Translations under genes and position numbers: made by a program
NCBI RefSeq assembly: GCF_000016165.1
Contig: NC_009253.1
Coordinates: 1,770,332 to 1,834,331 of the forward strand
Source of the DNA: Desulforamulus reducens MI-1
Lineage (GTDB): Bacteria; Bacillota; Desulfotomaculia; Desulfotomaculales; Desulfotomaculaceae
Direction: 5' to 3'
DNA: 64,000 nt
The notes under the pieces: generated by a model
Databases searched by the model: none
What the model was told of the DNA's origin: nothing
What the model saw: only the letters and a program-made list of their open reading frames with translations
Shown here: positions 55,508-63,671 of the stretch, one piece after another
Numbering within the stretch: position 1 is the first letter of the stretch
How the letters are laid out: each line of letters opens with the position of its first letter

Positions 55508-56386
55508 ATGTTTCATATTATAAAAAAACGCAAAATATATTATATTATCTCCCTGGCCATTATCCTCATCGGGATGGTTTCACTGCTAACCAAGGGCTTA
55601 AACCTTGGCATCGATTTCACTGGAGGCAACATCGTTGAGTTGCAGTTTAAAAAATCGGTAACAGCAGAGTCTGTACGTGCTGTATTAGCTGAGTACAAGC
55701 TAGCAGATAGCAAAGTACAAACCAGTGGAGAAAATACCTATTTAATTCGTACCCATGCTTTAACACAGGAAGAAAGTGATAAAGCCTTTAACGCAATAAG
55801 TGAAAAATTGGGTGGGGCCACTGTTCTCAGAAATGAGTTGGTGGGTCCTGTGATTGGTAAGGAATTAACTAGGCAAGCAATCTTGGCTCTGGCCATTGCT
55901 TCTGTATTAATGATTCTCTATATTACCTGGCGTTTTGAATTTCTCCAGGGTATATCTGCCATTGGTGCACTTCTACACGATGTGTTAGTAATGGTGGGTA
56001 TGGCATCCCTGTTGCAAATTGAAATTGACAGCACCTTTGTGGCGGCAGTTCTAACCATCATTGGTTATTCCATTAACGATACCATTGTTATCTTTGACCG
56101 AATTCGGGAAAACATGAGGAAAAGCCGTAAAGAGGATCTGGCGGATTTGGTCAACAAATCCCTTTGGCAAACCATGGCCCGGTCCATTAACACGGTGTTA
56201 ACGGTGGTCTTTGTGCTGGTTGCATTACTGTTATTTGGTGGAAGCACCATTCATAACTTTGTGTCGTTACTGTTGATTGGTGTTATTAGTGGTGCCTACT
56301 CTTCCATCTTTAACGCCAGCCCGGTTTGGTTTGACTTGAGACGGATTCAGAAGGAACGCAAGGCTTCTGCAAAAGCCACTGCATAA
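55508..56386 (+). CDS. secF: Protein-export membrane protein SecF
   Basis: 292 residues with the family blocks LGIDFTGGNIVELQF, GATVLRNELVGPVIG and YSINDTIVIFDRIRENMR, and six hydrophobic helices. It partners SecD in the translocon. SD GGGGAGG is inside the end of secD. A terminator follows, closing the unit. Confidence 0.96.
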   Translation: MFHIIKKRKIYYIISLAIILIGMVSLLTKGLNLGIDFTGGNIVELQFKKSVTAESVRAVLAEYKLADSKVQTSGENTYLIRTHALTQEESDKAFNAISEKLGGATVLRNELVGPVIGKELTRQAILALAIASVLMILYITWRFEFLQGISAIGALLHDVLVMVGMASLLQIEIDSTFVAAVLTIIGYSINDTIVIFDRIRENMRKSRKEDLADLVNKSLWQTMARSINTVLTVVFVLVALLLFGGSTIHNFVSLLLIGVISGAYSSIFNASPVWFDLRRIQKERKASAKATA

Positions 56387-56389
56387 AAC

Positions 56390-56430
56390 AAAATATGCGC
56401 GGGGATAGAACCTCGCGCATATTTTTTACC
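56390..56430 (+). terminator. Terminator after secF
   Basis: The stem AATATGCGCG/CGCGCATATT, broken by a loop GGGATAGAACCT, ends in TTTTTT. Confidence 0.88.
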
Positions 56431-56449
56431 TAAAAAGAGGAGGAAGAAT

Positions 56450-56752
56450 ATGTTAGAAAATCTTGTAAGAAAACAAACGGGTAACCGTATTATCGTTACT
56501 GTAATAGGTCAAGATAGGGTTGGTATTATAGCAAAGGTATCCAATATTTTAGCCACCCATCAAGTTAATATTTTGGACATCAGCCAAACCATTATGCAAG
56601 AGTTTTTTGCCATGGTTCTTATTGCAGATATGGAGAAAAGTGATTTGGACCTAGAGACAATCAAAGAGAAACTTAGTATCCTAGGACAGGAATTAGGCGT
56701 AAAGATTGAAGCACAGCATGAAGATGTATTTCGTTATATGCATAGGATTTAA
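56450..56752 (+). CDS. ACT-domain protein (UPF0237)
   Basis: 100 residues made of one ACT domain: RIIVTVIGQDRVGIIAKVSNILATHQVNILDISQTIMQEFFAMVLIAD. ACT domains bind amino acids and often regulate metabolism. The following UPF0210 gene is nearly always its neighbour in Firmicutes, so they may form a functional pair. SD AGAGGAGGAAG is just upstream. The ligand is unknown. Confidence 0.9.
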   Translation: MLENLVRKQTGNRIIVTVIGQDRVGIIAKVSNILATHQVNILDISQTIMQEFFAMVLIADMEKSDLDLETIKEKLSILGQELGVKIEAQHEDVFRYMHRI

Positions 56753-56776
56753 AGAAGGGTGCTACAGGAGGATAAA

Positions 56777-58135
56777 ATGTACAGTATAAATGAAGTTTTA
56801 GAAACCATCCGCATGGTCCAAGAAGAAAATCTGGATATTCGGACCATTACAATGGGAATCAGTCTGCGGGATTGTGCGGACGCCAACGCAGCGAAAGCCT
56901 GTCAAAGGATCTATGATAAGATTACAACCCAAGCAGCCAATTTGGTGAAAGCCGGGGAAGAAATAGAACGTGAATATGGTATCCCTATTATCAATAAACG
57001 GATTTCTGTTACCCCTATCTCTTTGGTTGCTGAAAGCAGCGATGCCAATAATTATACTCCCTTTGCAGAGGCCATGGATCGAGCTGCCAAGGAAGTGGGT
57101 GTAAACTTCATTGGGGGATTCTCTGCCTTAGTACATAAGGGATTTACAAAGGGTGACCGCATATTAATCAATTCCATACCGGAAGCTCTAGCTACGACGG
57201 AAAGGGTCTGCTCATCGGTTAATGTGGGTTCTACCAAGGACGGCATCAATATGGATGCTGTGTACCGTATGGGCCAGGTGGTTAAGGAATGTGCAGAGAG
57301 AACTGCCGATAAAGATGGTTTAGCCTGTGCCAAATTGGTGGTATTTTGCAATGTACCCGAGGACAATCCATTTATGGCCGGCGCCTTTCATGGCATTGGT
57401 GAGGCAGAGTGTGTCATTAACGTAGGTGTTAGTGGACCAGGTGTGGTTAAAAATGCTGTGGAGAAGGTAAAGGGAACTGATTTCGGAACTCTGGCAGAAA
57501 CAGTTAAAAAGACAGCCTTTAAAATCACCCGCATGGGCGAATTGGTAGGTCGCGCTGCTGCTAAAAAACTAGGCGTACCCTTTGGTATTGTGGACCTGTC
57601 CTTGGCTCCGACACCGGCGGTGGGGGACAGTGTGGCCGAAGTACTGGAGGCCATGGGACTGGAGTGCTGTGGTACCCATGGCACAACGGCGGCCCTCGCC
57701 CTTTTAAACGATGCAGTGAAAAAAGGGGGGGCAATGGCGTCTTCCTATGTGGGCGGCTTATCCGGTGCCTTTATTCCCTTAAGCGAAGATGCTGGTATGA
57801 TCCGGGCAGCGGAATGTGGAATACTAACCTTGGAAAAACTAGAGGCCATGACCTGTGTTTGCTCGGTGGGTCTTGATATGATTGCCATTCCAGGCGATAC
57901 CACAGCGGAAACCCTCGCTGCCATTATTGCCGATGAAATGGCCATAGGTATGGTTAATTTTAAAACCACAGCGGTTCGAATTATTCCTGCCCCGGGTAAA
58001 ACAGTGGGAGACCGTGTGGAGTTTGGCGGTTTACTGGGCCATGCACCGATTATACCTGTTAAACAAGCAGGTGCCCAAGAATTTGTGACCAGAGGCGGTC
58101 GAATCCCAGCGCCCATTCAAAGTTTGAAAAACTAA
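56777..58135 (+). CDS. UPF0210 (DUF711) family protein
   Basis: 452 residues from ATG 56777 behind CAGGAGG; a GTG at 56759 is in frame but inside the SD region. The N-terminal [27 protein letters not shown] and the later [17 protein letters not shown] are typical of the family. No enzymatic role is established. It lies next to the ACT-domain gene and is likely co-transcribed. A long hairpin lies 20 bases past its stop. Confidence 0.88.
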   Translation: MYSINEVLETIRMVQEENLDIRTITMGISLRDCADANAAKACQRIYDKITTQAANLVKAGEEIEREYGIPIINKRISVTPISLVAESSDANNYTPFAEAMDRAAKEVGVNFIGGFSALVHKGFTKGDRILINSIPEALATTERVCSSVNVGSTKDGINMDAVYRMGQVVKECAERTADKDGLACAKLVVFCNVPEDNPFMAGAFHGIGEAECVINVGVSGPGVVKNAVEKVKGTDFGTLAETVKKTAFKITRMGELVGRAAAKKLGVPFGIVDLSLAPTPAVGDSVAEVLEAMGLECCGTHGTTAALALLNDAVKKGGAMASSYVGGLSGAFIPLSEDAGMIRAAECGILTLEKLEAMTCVCSVGLDMIAIPGDTTAETLAAIIADEMAIGMVNFKTTAVRIIPAPGKTVGDRVEFGGLLGHAPIIPVKQAGAQEFVTRGGRIPAPIQSLKN

Positions 58136-58155
58136 GTGACAATATAAATTGCTGA

Positions 58156-58194
58156 AAGGGCTTTTTAACAACCTGTTGGTATTAAAAAGCCCTT
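58156..58194 (+). terminator. Hairpin after the UPF0210 gene
   Basis: AAGGGCTTTTTAA/TTAAAAAGCCCTT, perfect over 13 bp with a 13-base loop. No T run after it, so it may be a processing or stability hairpin or a weak terminator. Confidence 0.55.
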
Positions 58195-58246
58195 ATGCAT
58201 ATCGAATACTTAAAAACTCTATTTTTTATCCTGAGGTGTTATTTTA

Positions 58247-59167
58247 GTGGAATCATATACCTATATCGTAGATGGGGAAAATGCAAAATGCAGGTTAGAT
58301 GTCTTTCTGGCCAATCAATGTCAGGATATAAGCCGGTCCTATATACAAAAATTAATTGAAGATGGTTTGGTTACGGTGGATGGGAAACCAGCCAGAGCCA
58401 ACCATAAATTGCGGGTAGAAGAAACCATCCATATGCAAATCCCTCCTGCCGAAGAATTAAAGGTTGAACCGGAAAACATCCCACTGGATATTTATTATGA
58501 GGATAGCCATGTGATTGTGGTGAACAAGCCCCGGGGCATGGTTGTTCATCCAGCAGAGGGAAATATCGCCGGAACATTGGTGAACGCCCTTTTATACCAT
58601 TGTCACGATTTGTCCGGCATTAATGGGATCATGCGACCGGGTATCGTCCACCGCTTAGATAAGGATACTTCCGGGTTAATTATGGCGGCAAAACATGATC
58701 AGGCCCATCAAAGCCTGGCCCGGCAGTTAAAGGATAGAACTGTTACGAGGCGTTATCAGGCTTTGGTTCACCATAACATTAAAGGGGATTTTGGCACTAT
58801 CAATGCACCCATAGGACGTGACCCTAGAGATAGACAAAAAATGGCTGTGGTTGAACGAAATTCTAAGAATGCAGTAACCCATTTTCAGGTCTTAGAACGA
58901 TTTGGAGACTATACATTAATAGAATGTCGATTAGAGACAGGCAGGACACACCAAATAAGGGTTCACATGGCCTATATTGGATTTCCTCTGGTGGGAGATC
59001 CCAAATATGGACCTTCTAAATCACACTTTCATTTGGATGGACAACTGCTTCATGCGAAGGTGCTTGGTTTTCTGCACCCGGTTTCTGGAGAATATCTAGA
59101 ATTTATAGCTCCTTTACCAGATGTTTTTGAGAATGTACTAGTCAAACTACGAGGTGCAAAAAATTAA
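58247..59167 (+). CDS. Pseudouridine synthase, RluD family
   Basis: 306 residues from GTG behind GAGGTG. An S4 domain (about 10-70; RLDVFLANQCQDISRSYIQKL) precedes the catalytic domain with IVHRLDKDTSGLIMAAK, where the first Asp is the catalytic one, and RTHQIRVHMAYIGFPLVGDP. It isomerises uridine in rRNA, likely 23S. In Gram-positive genomes this gene (ylyB) often sits near lsp and pyrR; the pyrR start lies at the far right of this window. Confidence 0.92.
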   Translation: MESYTYIVDGENAKCRLDVFLANQCQDISRSYIQKLIEDGLVTVDGKPARANHKLRVEETIHMQIPPAEELKVEPENIPLDIYYEDSHVIVVNKPRGMVVHPAEGNIAGTLVNALLYHCHDLSGINGIMRPGIVHRLDKDTSGLIMAAKHDQAHQSLARQLKDRTVTRRYQALVHHNIKGDFGTINAPIGRDPRDRQKMAVVERNSKNAVTHFQVLERFGDYTLIECRLETGRTHQIRVHMAYIGFPLVGDPKYGPSKSHFHLDGQLLHAKVLGFLHPVSGEYLEFIAPLPDVFENVLVKLRGAKN

Positions 59168-59212
59168 AGTACCTGGAGTTAGTCTTTAGTAGAGATATGA
59201 CCCCAGGTACTT
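59165..59212 (+). terminator. Terminator after the RluD-family gene
   Basis: AAAGTACCTGG/CCAGGTACTTT, perfect over 11 bp with a long 26-base loop, starting at the stop codon and followed by ATTAAC. Confidence 0.6.
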
Positions 59213-59264
59213 TATTAACTTTCAACTTTAAATAAGGAAACATTTCTAAGAATAGCCCGAGGAT

Positions 59265-59690
59265 CTATTTTTTACCGCCCAATAGTGCGGGAGCCAACAT
59301 TTTTACACCACCCAGAGAGTAGCGGTATTTTAATGGAACAAATTCTTTAAGCCAGGAAGCTAATGACCCTTTAATTCTTAACTTTCTTATTTCCCCTAGG
59401 CCCCTGCCGCGTCCTATGGATATAAGGGTGCCAAGGGTAGAAGGGTAGTAAATCCTTTTTTTATGTCCCTGAATATCAGCAAAAATATTATAAGCTGCCA
59501 CCTCCCCCAACCACAAAGGTTAAAGGCCATTTAAGATGCGATTTGGTAGGGATCTTGGATGCTTGATGAAAAATATTTAAAATTCTTTTTCGTAGTATGT
59601 CCAGGGAACTGTATAAGCTTCGTAAGGACATGCTGTTTTCCTTTAGCCCAGGGATGTTATAATACTCAGGTTCACTGCCTGTTTTTGTTA
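59265..59690 (-). pseudogene. Remnant of a type II NADH dehydrogenase
   Basis: Two overlapping frames read as pieces of an NDH-2-type flavoprotein. The upstream frame (about 59685-59491) gives SEPEYYNIPGLKEN, then RILNIFHQASKIP and PLTFVVGGGG, the region up to the second nucleotide-binding glycine motif. At that point the frame shifts to the downstream frame (59516-59265), with GEVAAYNIFADIQGHKKR, GTLISIGRGRGLGEIR and PLKYRYSLGG, the C-terminal end of the family. The intervening part, typically about 200 residues, is missing. The gene is dead: an internal deletion with a frameshift. The N-terminal FAD motif is also absent. Confidence 0.75.
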
Positions 59691-59754
59691 TTTTAGCCCT
59701 GTCCTCTAAATTTAATACTATAATAATAAGGGAAAAGTTTTTTGCCCTGCATAT

Positions 59755-59796
59755 AAAAAACGCCCCCGGTAAAACTAATTTGAGGAGGCGTTTTTT
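59755..59796 (+). promoter_or_regulatory. Hairpin containing the SD of the DUF5665 gene
   Basis: Left arm AAAAAACGCC (59755-59764), right arm GGCGTTTTTT (59787-59796), with the start ATG immediately after. The right arm overlaps GAGGAGG, the SD. It resembles an intrinsic terminator or attenuator that also blocks the ribosome site. Confidence 0.6.
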
Positions 59797-60090
59797 ATGG
59801 AACAAGCTAATCAGGGGTTGTTTTCTTTACAAAAAAGAATAGATCTTTTGGCCAAGAACATGGAGAAAATGAAGCTGGCAGAATACATTGAACTGCTTGG
59901 GGATACCAAGCGCCTCTTGTGGGTGAATTTTATTTCAGGTATTGCCAGAGGGCTTGGAATTGCAGTGGGTTTTACAATTTTGGGAGCAATTTTACTGTTT
60001 TTTTTGCAAAAGCTAGTAGTGTTGAATTTACCTGTGATAGGTGGTTTTATTGCCCAGGTTGTTCAAATGGTACAGATAAAAATGTATTAG
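59797..60090 (+). CDS. DUF5665 membrane protein
   Basis: 97 residues. A charged N-terminus (about 1-45, with QKRIDLLAKNMEKMKLAEYIELL) is followed by two hydrophobic stretches, FISGIARGLGIAVGFTILGAI and LVVLNLPVIGGFIAQVVQMV. This arrangement fits DUF5665, a short family common in spore-forming Clostridia. No function is known. SD GAGGAGG is inside a hairpin. It faces the following minus-strand gene across two bases. Confidence 0.7.
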   Translation: MEQANQGLFSLQKRIDLLAKNMEKMKLAEYIELLGDTKRLLWVNFISGIARGLGIAVGFTILGAILLFFLQKLVVLNLPVIGGFIAQVVQMVQIKMY

Positions 60091-60092
60091 TG

Positions 60093-60548
60093 TTAATGGA
60101 ACCAATTTAATACTTCGATAAAGAGTGCCGCTACTCCGGCAGCCATTAAGGGTCCCACCGGTTGACCGTTAAAAAAAATAATGCCGATTACGGACCCTAC
60201 AATTAACCCAAAAATAATGCTAGGATCAATCTGCATCAACTTTAAGCCTTCGCTGTTTAGATGGGTTGCCAATATACCACCAACGATGGATAAAAAACCG
60301 GGAAGAGAAGATACATTATAAAGGAGATCCCTTGTGGTTACCCTGTCAGTTGCAATGGGCACTAAGATTGAAAGCAGTAAAAACAGTAAGCCCAATTCCA
60401 AGCCATGGGTTTCCAAATAAGGAAAAAGAAAATCCATTTTACTAAATTGAACAATTAATAAAACACTGGCGCAAATGGCAATGAGATTTGATTGGGCCAC
60501 TAAGCCAATTAGTAGCAAAATTACCATGGTCATTTCTCCGGAATACAT
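60093..60548 (-). CDS. DUF441 membrane protein
   Basis: 151 residues with four hydrophobic helices. The segment FPYLETHGLELGLLFLLLSILVPIATDRV and the motif FNGQPVGPLMAAGVAALF match the DUF441 (YeaL-like) family. The function is unknown. The ATG at 60548 has GGAGC eight bases upstream. Its 3' end meets the DUF5665 gene with two bases between the stops. Confidence 0.82.
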   Translation of the reverse strand: MYSGEMTMVILLLIGLVAQSNLIAICASVLLIVQFSKMDFLFPYLETHGLELGLLFLLLSILVPIATDRVTTRDLLYNVSSLPGFLSIVGGILATHLNSEGLKLMQIDPSIIFGLIVGSVIGIIFFNGQPVGPLMAAGVAALFIEVLNWFH

Positions 60549-60648
60549 TACGATAGCTCCTTTTAATGGACAGGTTTTATTACAATATATGCGACCATAG
60601 TAAAGACTAGCACGATTAAATAAACCGCAGCCAGCCTAGCCCCATTCC

Positions 60649-61464
60649 TTATTTAGGTTTTTTCTGAAGGATAGCCTTTAAGGTGTCTGCCCTAAGACCC
60701 ACCCGCAGGGCTTCTAAGGCCAGAACCTCATGGGGATTTATGTTACCAAAGTTAACATTGGGGCCAAATCGAATAATTAACTCCTGTTGTTGATCTTTTA
60801 TCGGGGCTTCCCAGATTAAGCAAGTGGGGTCCCCAATGCTATGAACCAATTCTTCTAAATCAGACTGGATTAAATTACCTTCCTTATCATAGAGTCCCAC
60901 AGCTTTACCAGACTCCCGACCTTCAACTATAACGTGAGCTGCTCCAAGGGATAAGTCATGGTTAACTAACTGAACTATTTCTTTAATCTCAAAGTCATCA
61001 TTGGGATCTTTTTTGCCAACCTCCGACAATACTTTAAAACCCATATCCACAGCGGCGGTAATTGCTTCTGCACGTAAATCTAACGGCAAATCAATGGTAC
61101 CGTCTGAGACTTCGATAGCGGTAAATCCAAAGTCCCTAGCCGTTGTCAAATATTGCTTTAGTTTGTCCTGAAGGATGGCCACTTCTAAAAAGGTACCACC
61201 GGGATAGATATCTACGCCGTGGGAACGAACCAAGTGAATCTTTTCTTCTAACATATTATTTTCGTACAAAGCTGAAGTACCAAACCCAAGTTTAAAAAAG
61301 TCAATATAACCTCCTGCCAAATTAAGAAGATCGCGGGTTTCACCTAAACCTAGCCCTTTATCGATGATCATGGTTAAGCCAGCAGTACGTGGCTTATTCA
61401 TTCGGTTACCCAATGGGAATTGGAGTAGTTCCTGCCAGGTTTTTTTTCCCCCACCAGTGGTCAT
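60649..61464 (-). CDS. comA: Phosphosulfolactate synthase (ComA/YitD family)
   Basis: 271 residues of a TIM-barrel enzyme with the family blocks RTAGLTMIIDKGLGLGETRDLL, FFKLGFGTSALY, YPGGTFLEVA and EVSDGTIDLP. The reaction joins sulfite and phosphoenolpyruvate to give (2R)-phospho-3-sulfolactate. In archaea this starts coenzyme M synthesis; in Bacillus the related YitD is tied to 3-sulfolactate in spores. A sulfolactate role is the better guess here. SD AAAGGAG is at good spacing. The other genes of the pathway are not in the window. Confidence 0.88.
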   Translation of the reverse strand: MTTGGGKKTWQELLQFPLGNRMNKPRTAGLTMIIDKGLGLGETRDLLNLAGGYIDFFKLGFGTSALYENNMLEEKIHLVRSHGVDIYPGGTFLEVAILQDKLKQYLTTARDFGFTAIEVSDGTIDLPLDLRAEAITAAVDMGFKVLSEVGKKDPNDDFEIKEIVQLVNHDLSLGAAHVIVEGRESGKAVGLYDKEGNLIQSDLEELVHSIGDPTCLIWEAPIKDQQQELIIRFGPNVNFGNINPHEVLALEALRVGLRADTLKAILQKKPK

Positions 61465-61575
61465 TTGCTAACAGCTCCTTTCACGGGTCCGTTACTGCGG
61501 AACCGTCCGACACCTCCTCCTTTTGTTACCCATGATAGAGCGAGGAATTAAGTATACCCTGAATTTAATTTATGC

Positions 61576-61601
61576 CAAGTGACACTGAGTGGTCACTGTT
61601 T
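61576..61601. terminator. Hairpin between the MFS gene and comA
   Basis: AGTGAC/GTCACT with an eight-base loop; TTTTTAGG follows on the plus strand. It lies just past the MFS stop on the minus strand, where the T run is poor, so it may be only a weak terminator. Confidence 0.4.
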
Positions 61602-63035
61602 TTAGGACTCGCCAGTATTTACCTGTCCAACCTCATTTATCCTTTCTTTTTTCATTTGGGGCATAGGTTTACGGACGATTAAATTTGATTCTGGGTGCCA
61701 AGCTAAGGACTTGTAGGCTATGAACGGTTGTTTTACCGGCATAATCAGAGTTTGTTTTGATTGCTTTTGCTTGGACGAATCATAGTTGTTACCTTGCGAA
61801 GTTTGAATTGCTTTTACTTTAATAAAGAAAAAAGCTAAAACAGCAGATATTACAGCAAGGCTGGCCGAGGCCCAAAACATCATATCGGAACCCTTTTCCA
61901 CCAGCCAGCCAAACAAAGGCGGCCCTGCAGCAACACCAAGAAAACGAACACTACCATAGAGGGAGGTTACTAAGCCGCGTTCATCCTTATTGGTGGAACT
62001 GGTAATTAATGTATTTAAGCAGGGGAGTACTAAACCGGTACCAATACCGGCAACGGAAATGCCGGCAAAAAAGATGTAGACATTGTTAAAAAGAGGAAGT
62101 GTAACCAGGGAAGCACCGATTAAACCATGTCCAATAACCACTAGCCACTTCATTAGTTTGATTTTCTTTTTAATTAACGCCCCAGTAACATATGAAGTAG
62201 TACTCATGAATAAAACAGGGATAGCAAGGGCGGCACCTTTAATGACCCCATCAAGTCCGAATTTTTTTTCGAGATAGTCAGACAAAAAGAATAATACGCC
62301 AAATAAAATCAATAGGGCTGCAGAACCGGCAAAGAAGCTTGTTAAAAGCAAAGGTGATTTTTTTTTGAAAATATTTTTAATGGAACCCACATACTCATTT
62401 ACTTTCTTGGGCTGCTTATTGGTTTCTGGTTCCTTGCAAATAAACCATACTCCCAGAATAACTACCGCAATGACAACGGGGAAGAAAAAGAAAATGTACC
62501 ACCATGCTATTAAACCAATAAGTGCTCCTAAAATAGGACTGGCCACTTTACCTAAACCGTTGGATGCTTCAATAACACCTAAGGATTTAGCCCTTTCTTT
62601 TCCTTTCCATAGATCCCCGCAGAAGGCCATGGCAATGGGAGCCGTACCTGCAGCCCCGATACCTTGCAAAATACGACCACCCAAGATCCAAGGAAAAGCA
62701 TTTTCTTTGAAAATAAGTGCCGCAGCACCTGCCAGAAGGCCACCCAGTCCATATAAAAAGAGTCCAGGGATAATGATTTTTTTTCTGCCAAAACGATCAG
62801 ATAAAAATCCAGCAAAGGGAATTACAAGTCCGGCTGGTACTGAAAACAATGTAATAATTAAGCTTATTTGCATCTGAGAAACATTTAAGGACTTTGCCAT
62901 TTGCGGAAGAACAGGAATTAACATGGAATTTCCAAGGACCATGATTAGAGGCACTCCGGCCAAAGCGGCCAGGGTATATTTATTCACCTTATTTTCTTGA
63001 ATGTCAGTTGATGCAGCTTGTGACAAGAGAATCAC
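61602..63035 (-). CDS. MFS transporter, drug-efflux type
   Basis: 477 residues (from GTG) with 12 hydrophobic segments. Motif A is present in the 2-3 loop as GFLSDRFGRKKIIIPG, and a related AGPPLFGWLVEKGSD sits between later helices. It most resembles proton-driven drug efflux pumps (DHA1 type); the substrate cannot be told. The GTG at 63035 is only a base or two from AAAAGGA, so the TTG at 63026 is an equally good start. The polar C-terminal tail of about 80 residues is unusual. Confidence 0.82.
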   Translation of the reverse strand: MILLSQAASTDIQENKVNKYTLAALAGVPLIMVLGNSMLIPVLPQMAKSLNVSQMQISLIITLFSVPAGLVIPFAGFLSDRFGRKKIIIPGLFLYGLGGLLAGAAALIFKENAFPWILGGRILQGIGAAGTAPIAMAFCGDLWKGKERAKSLGVIEASNGLGKVASPILGALIGLIAWWYIFFFFPVVIAVVILGVWFICKEPETNKQPKKVNEYVGSIKNIFKKKSPLLLTSFFAGSAALLILFGVLFFLSDYLEKKFGLDGVIKGAALAIPVLFMSTTSYVTGALIKKKIKLMKWLVVIGHGLIGASLVTLPLFNNVYIFFAGISVAGIGTGLVLPCLNTLITSSTNKDERGLVTSLYGSVRFLGVAAGPPLFGWLVEKGSDMMFWASASLAVISAVLAFFFIKVKAIQTSQGNNYDSSKQKQSKQTLIMPVKQPFIAYKSLAWHPESNLIVRKPMPQMKKERINEVGQVNTGES

Positions 63036-63151
63036 GTCCTTTTTTGATAAGTAGGCAAAGGGTATTTTGTCTCCAAATTATTTTTAATATGCATTTCATG
63101 AGATGACTCTGCATATTTAAGTAAGGGAAAAAGTAGTAGCGGAGGGATTAT

Positions 63152-63427
63152 ATGTTTTTCGTTACTGACAAGATTGTTTTTGCCATGGCCATGCTGCGAT
63201 GCATATCTGCCAGTATTGAGCTATCAGCGGCATTTTTTATGTTAAAATATGGCAAGGTAGAAACTGCTTTGAAAATAAACGCACTCCTAGCCCTGGTTGG
63301 TCCATCGGTAATGATATTGGTTATGACCCTTGGGTTGGTCGGCTTAGCAGGAAAGGTTTCCCTAAGTAAATTAGGAATTATATTTGCAGGAGTTGCTTTG
63401 ATATTTTATGGCATAAGCCGACCTTAG
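63152..63427 (+). CDS. YqhV-like (DUF2619) membrane protein
   Basis: 91 residues with three hydrophobic helices and the motif AMAMLRCISASIELSAAFFMLKYGKVETALKINALLALVGP, typical of DUF2619/YqhV. It is found in spore formers, often near sporulation genes; its role is unknown. SD GGAGGG is at good spacing before the ATG. It lies alone between the MFS gene and the pyr leader. Confidence 0.8.
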   Translation: MFFVTDKIVFAMAMLRCISASIELSAAFFMLKYGKVETALKINALLALVGPSVMILVMTLGLVGLAGKVSLSKLGIIFAGVALIFYGISRP

Positions 63428-63464
63428 ATTGAGGTAGTTTGTTCGTTATTTATTTATCCTTTGG

Positions 63465-63493
63465 TTGACAGAGCTACCAACCAATGATAAACT
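63465..63493 (+). promoter_or_regulatory. Promoter of the pyr operon
   Basis: TTGACA (63465-63470), 17-bp spacer, TAAACT (63488-63493). The attenuator follows within 20 bases. Confidence 0.75.
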
Positions 63494-63508
63494 TAGTTTC
63501 GATAAGAG

Positions 63509-63599
63509 ATCCTTTAATTTGGTCCAGAGAGGCCGGTAAGGATATAGCTGCTCATTCAGAGTTAAACTATAGCTTACCGGTAACGGTAAGCTATTTTTA
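63509..63599 (+). promoter_or_regulatory. PyrR-dependent attenuator
   Basis: The binding loop GGTCCAGAGAGGCC (63521-63534) contains CCAGAGAGG, the core of the PyrR recognition hairpin, flanked by ATCCTT/AAGGAT. It is followed by a terminator TAGCTTACCG/CGGTAAGCTA (63570-63579 and 63584-63593) with five Ts. When UMP-bound PyrR stabilises the binding loop the terminator forms. It lies before pyrR itself, so the gene is autoregulated. Confidence 0.92.
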
Positions 63600-63671
63600 G
63601 CATATCAGAAGATGTTGTACATTTCACTCAAGCTAATTGTTCTAAGCTTTATTATTAGGAGGTGGCTGTTT

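Noticed and set aside
59488-59805. 105-codon minus frame as a separate gene
   Set aside because: Its end matches the middle of NDH-2 and its first 40 residues match nothing; it is part of the pseudogene.
62365-62877. 170-codon plus-strand frame inside the MFS gene
   Set aside because: It is the antisense shadow of a well-supported gene, with no SD and a Pro/Lys-rich composition.
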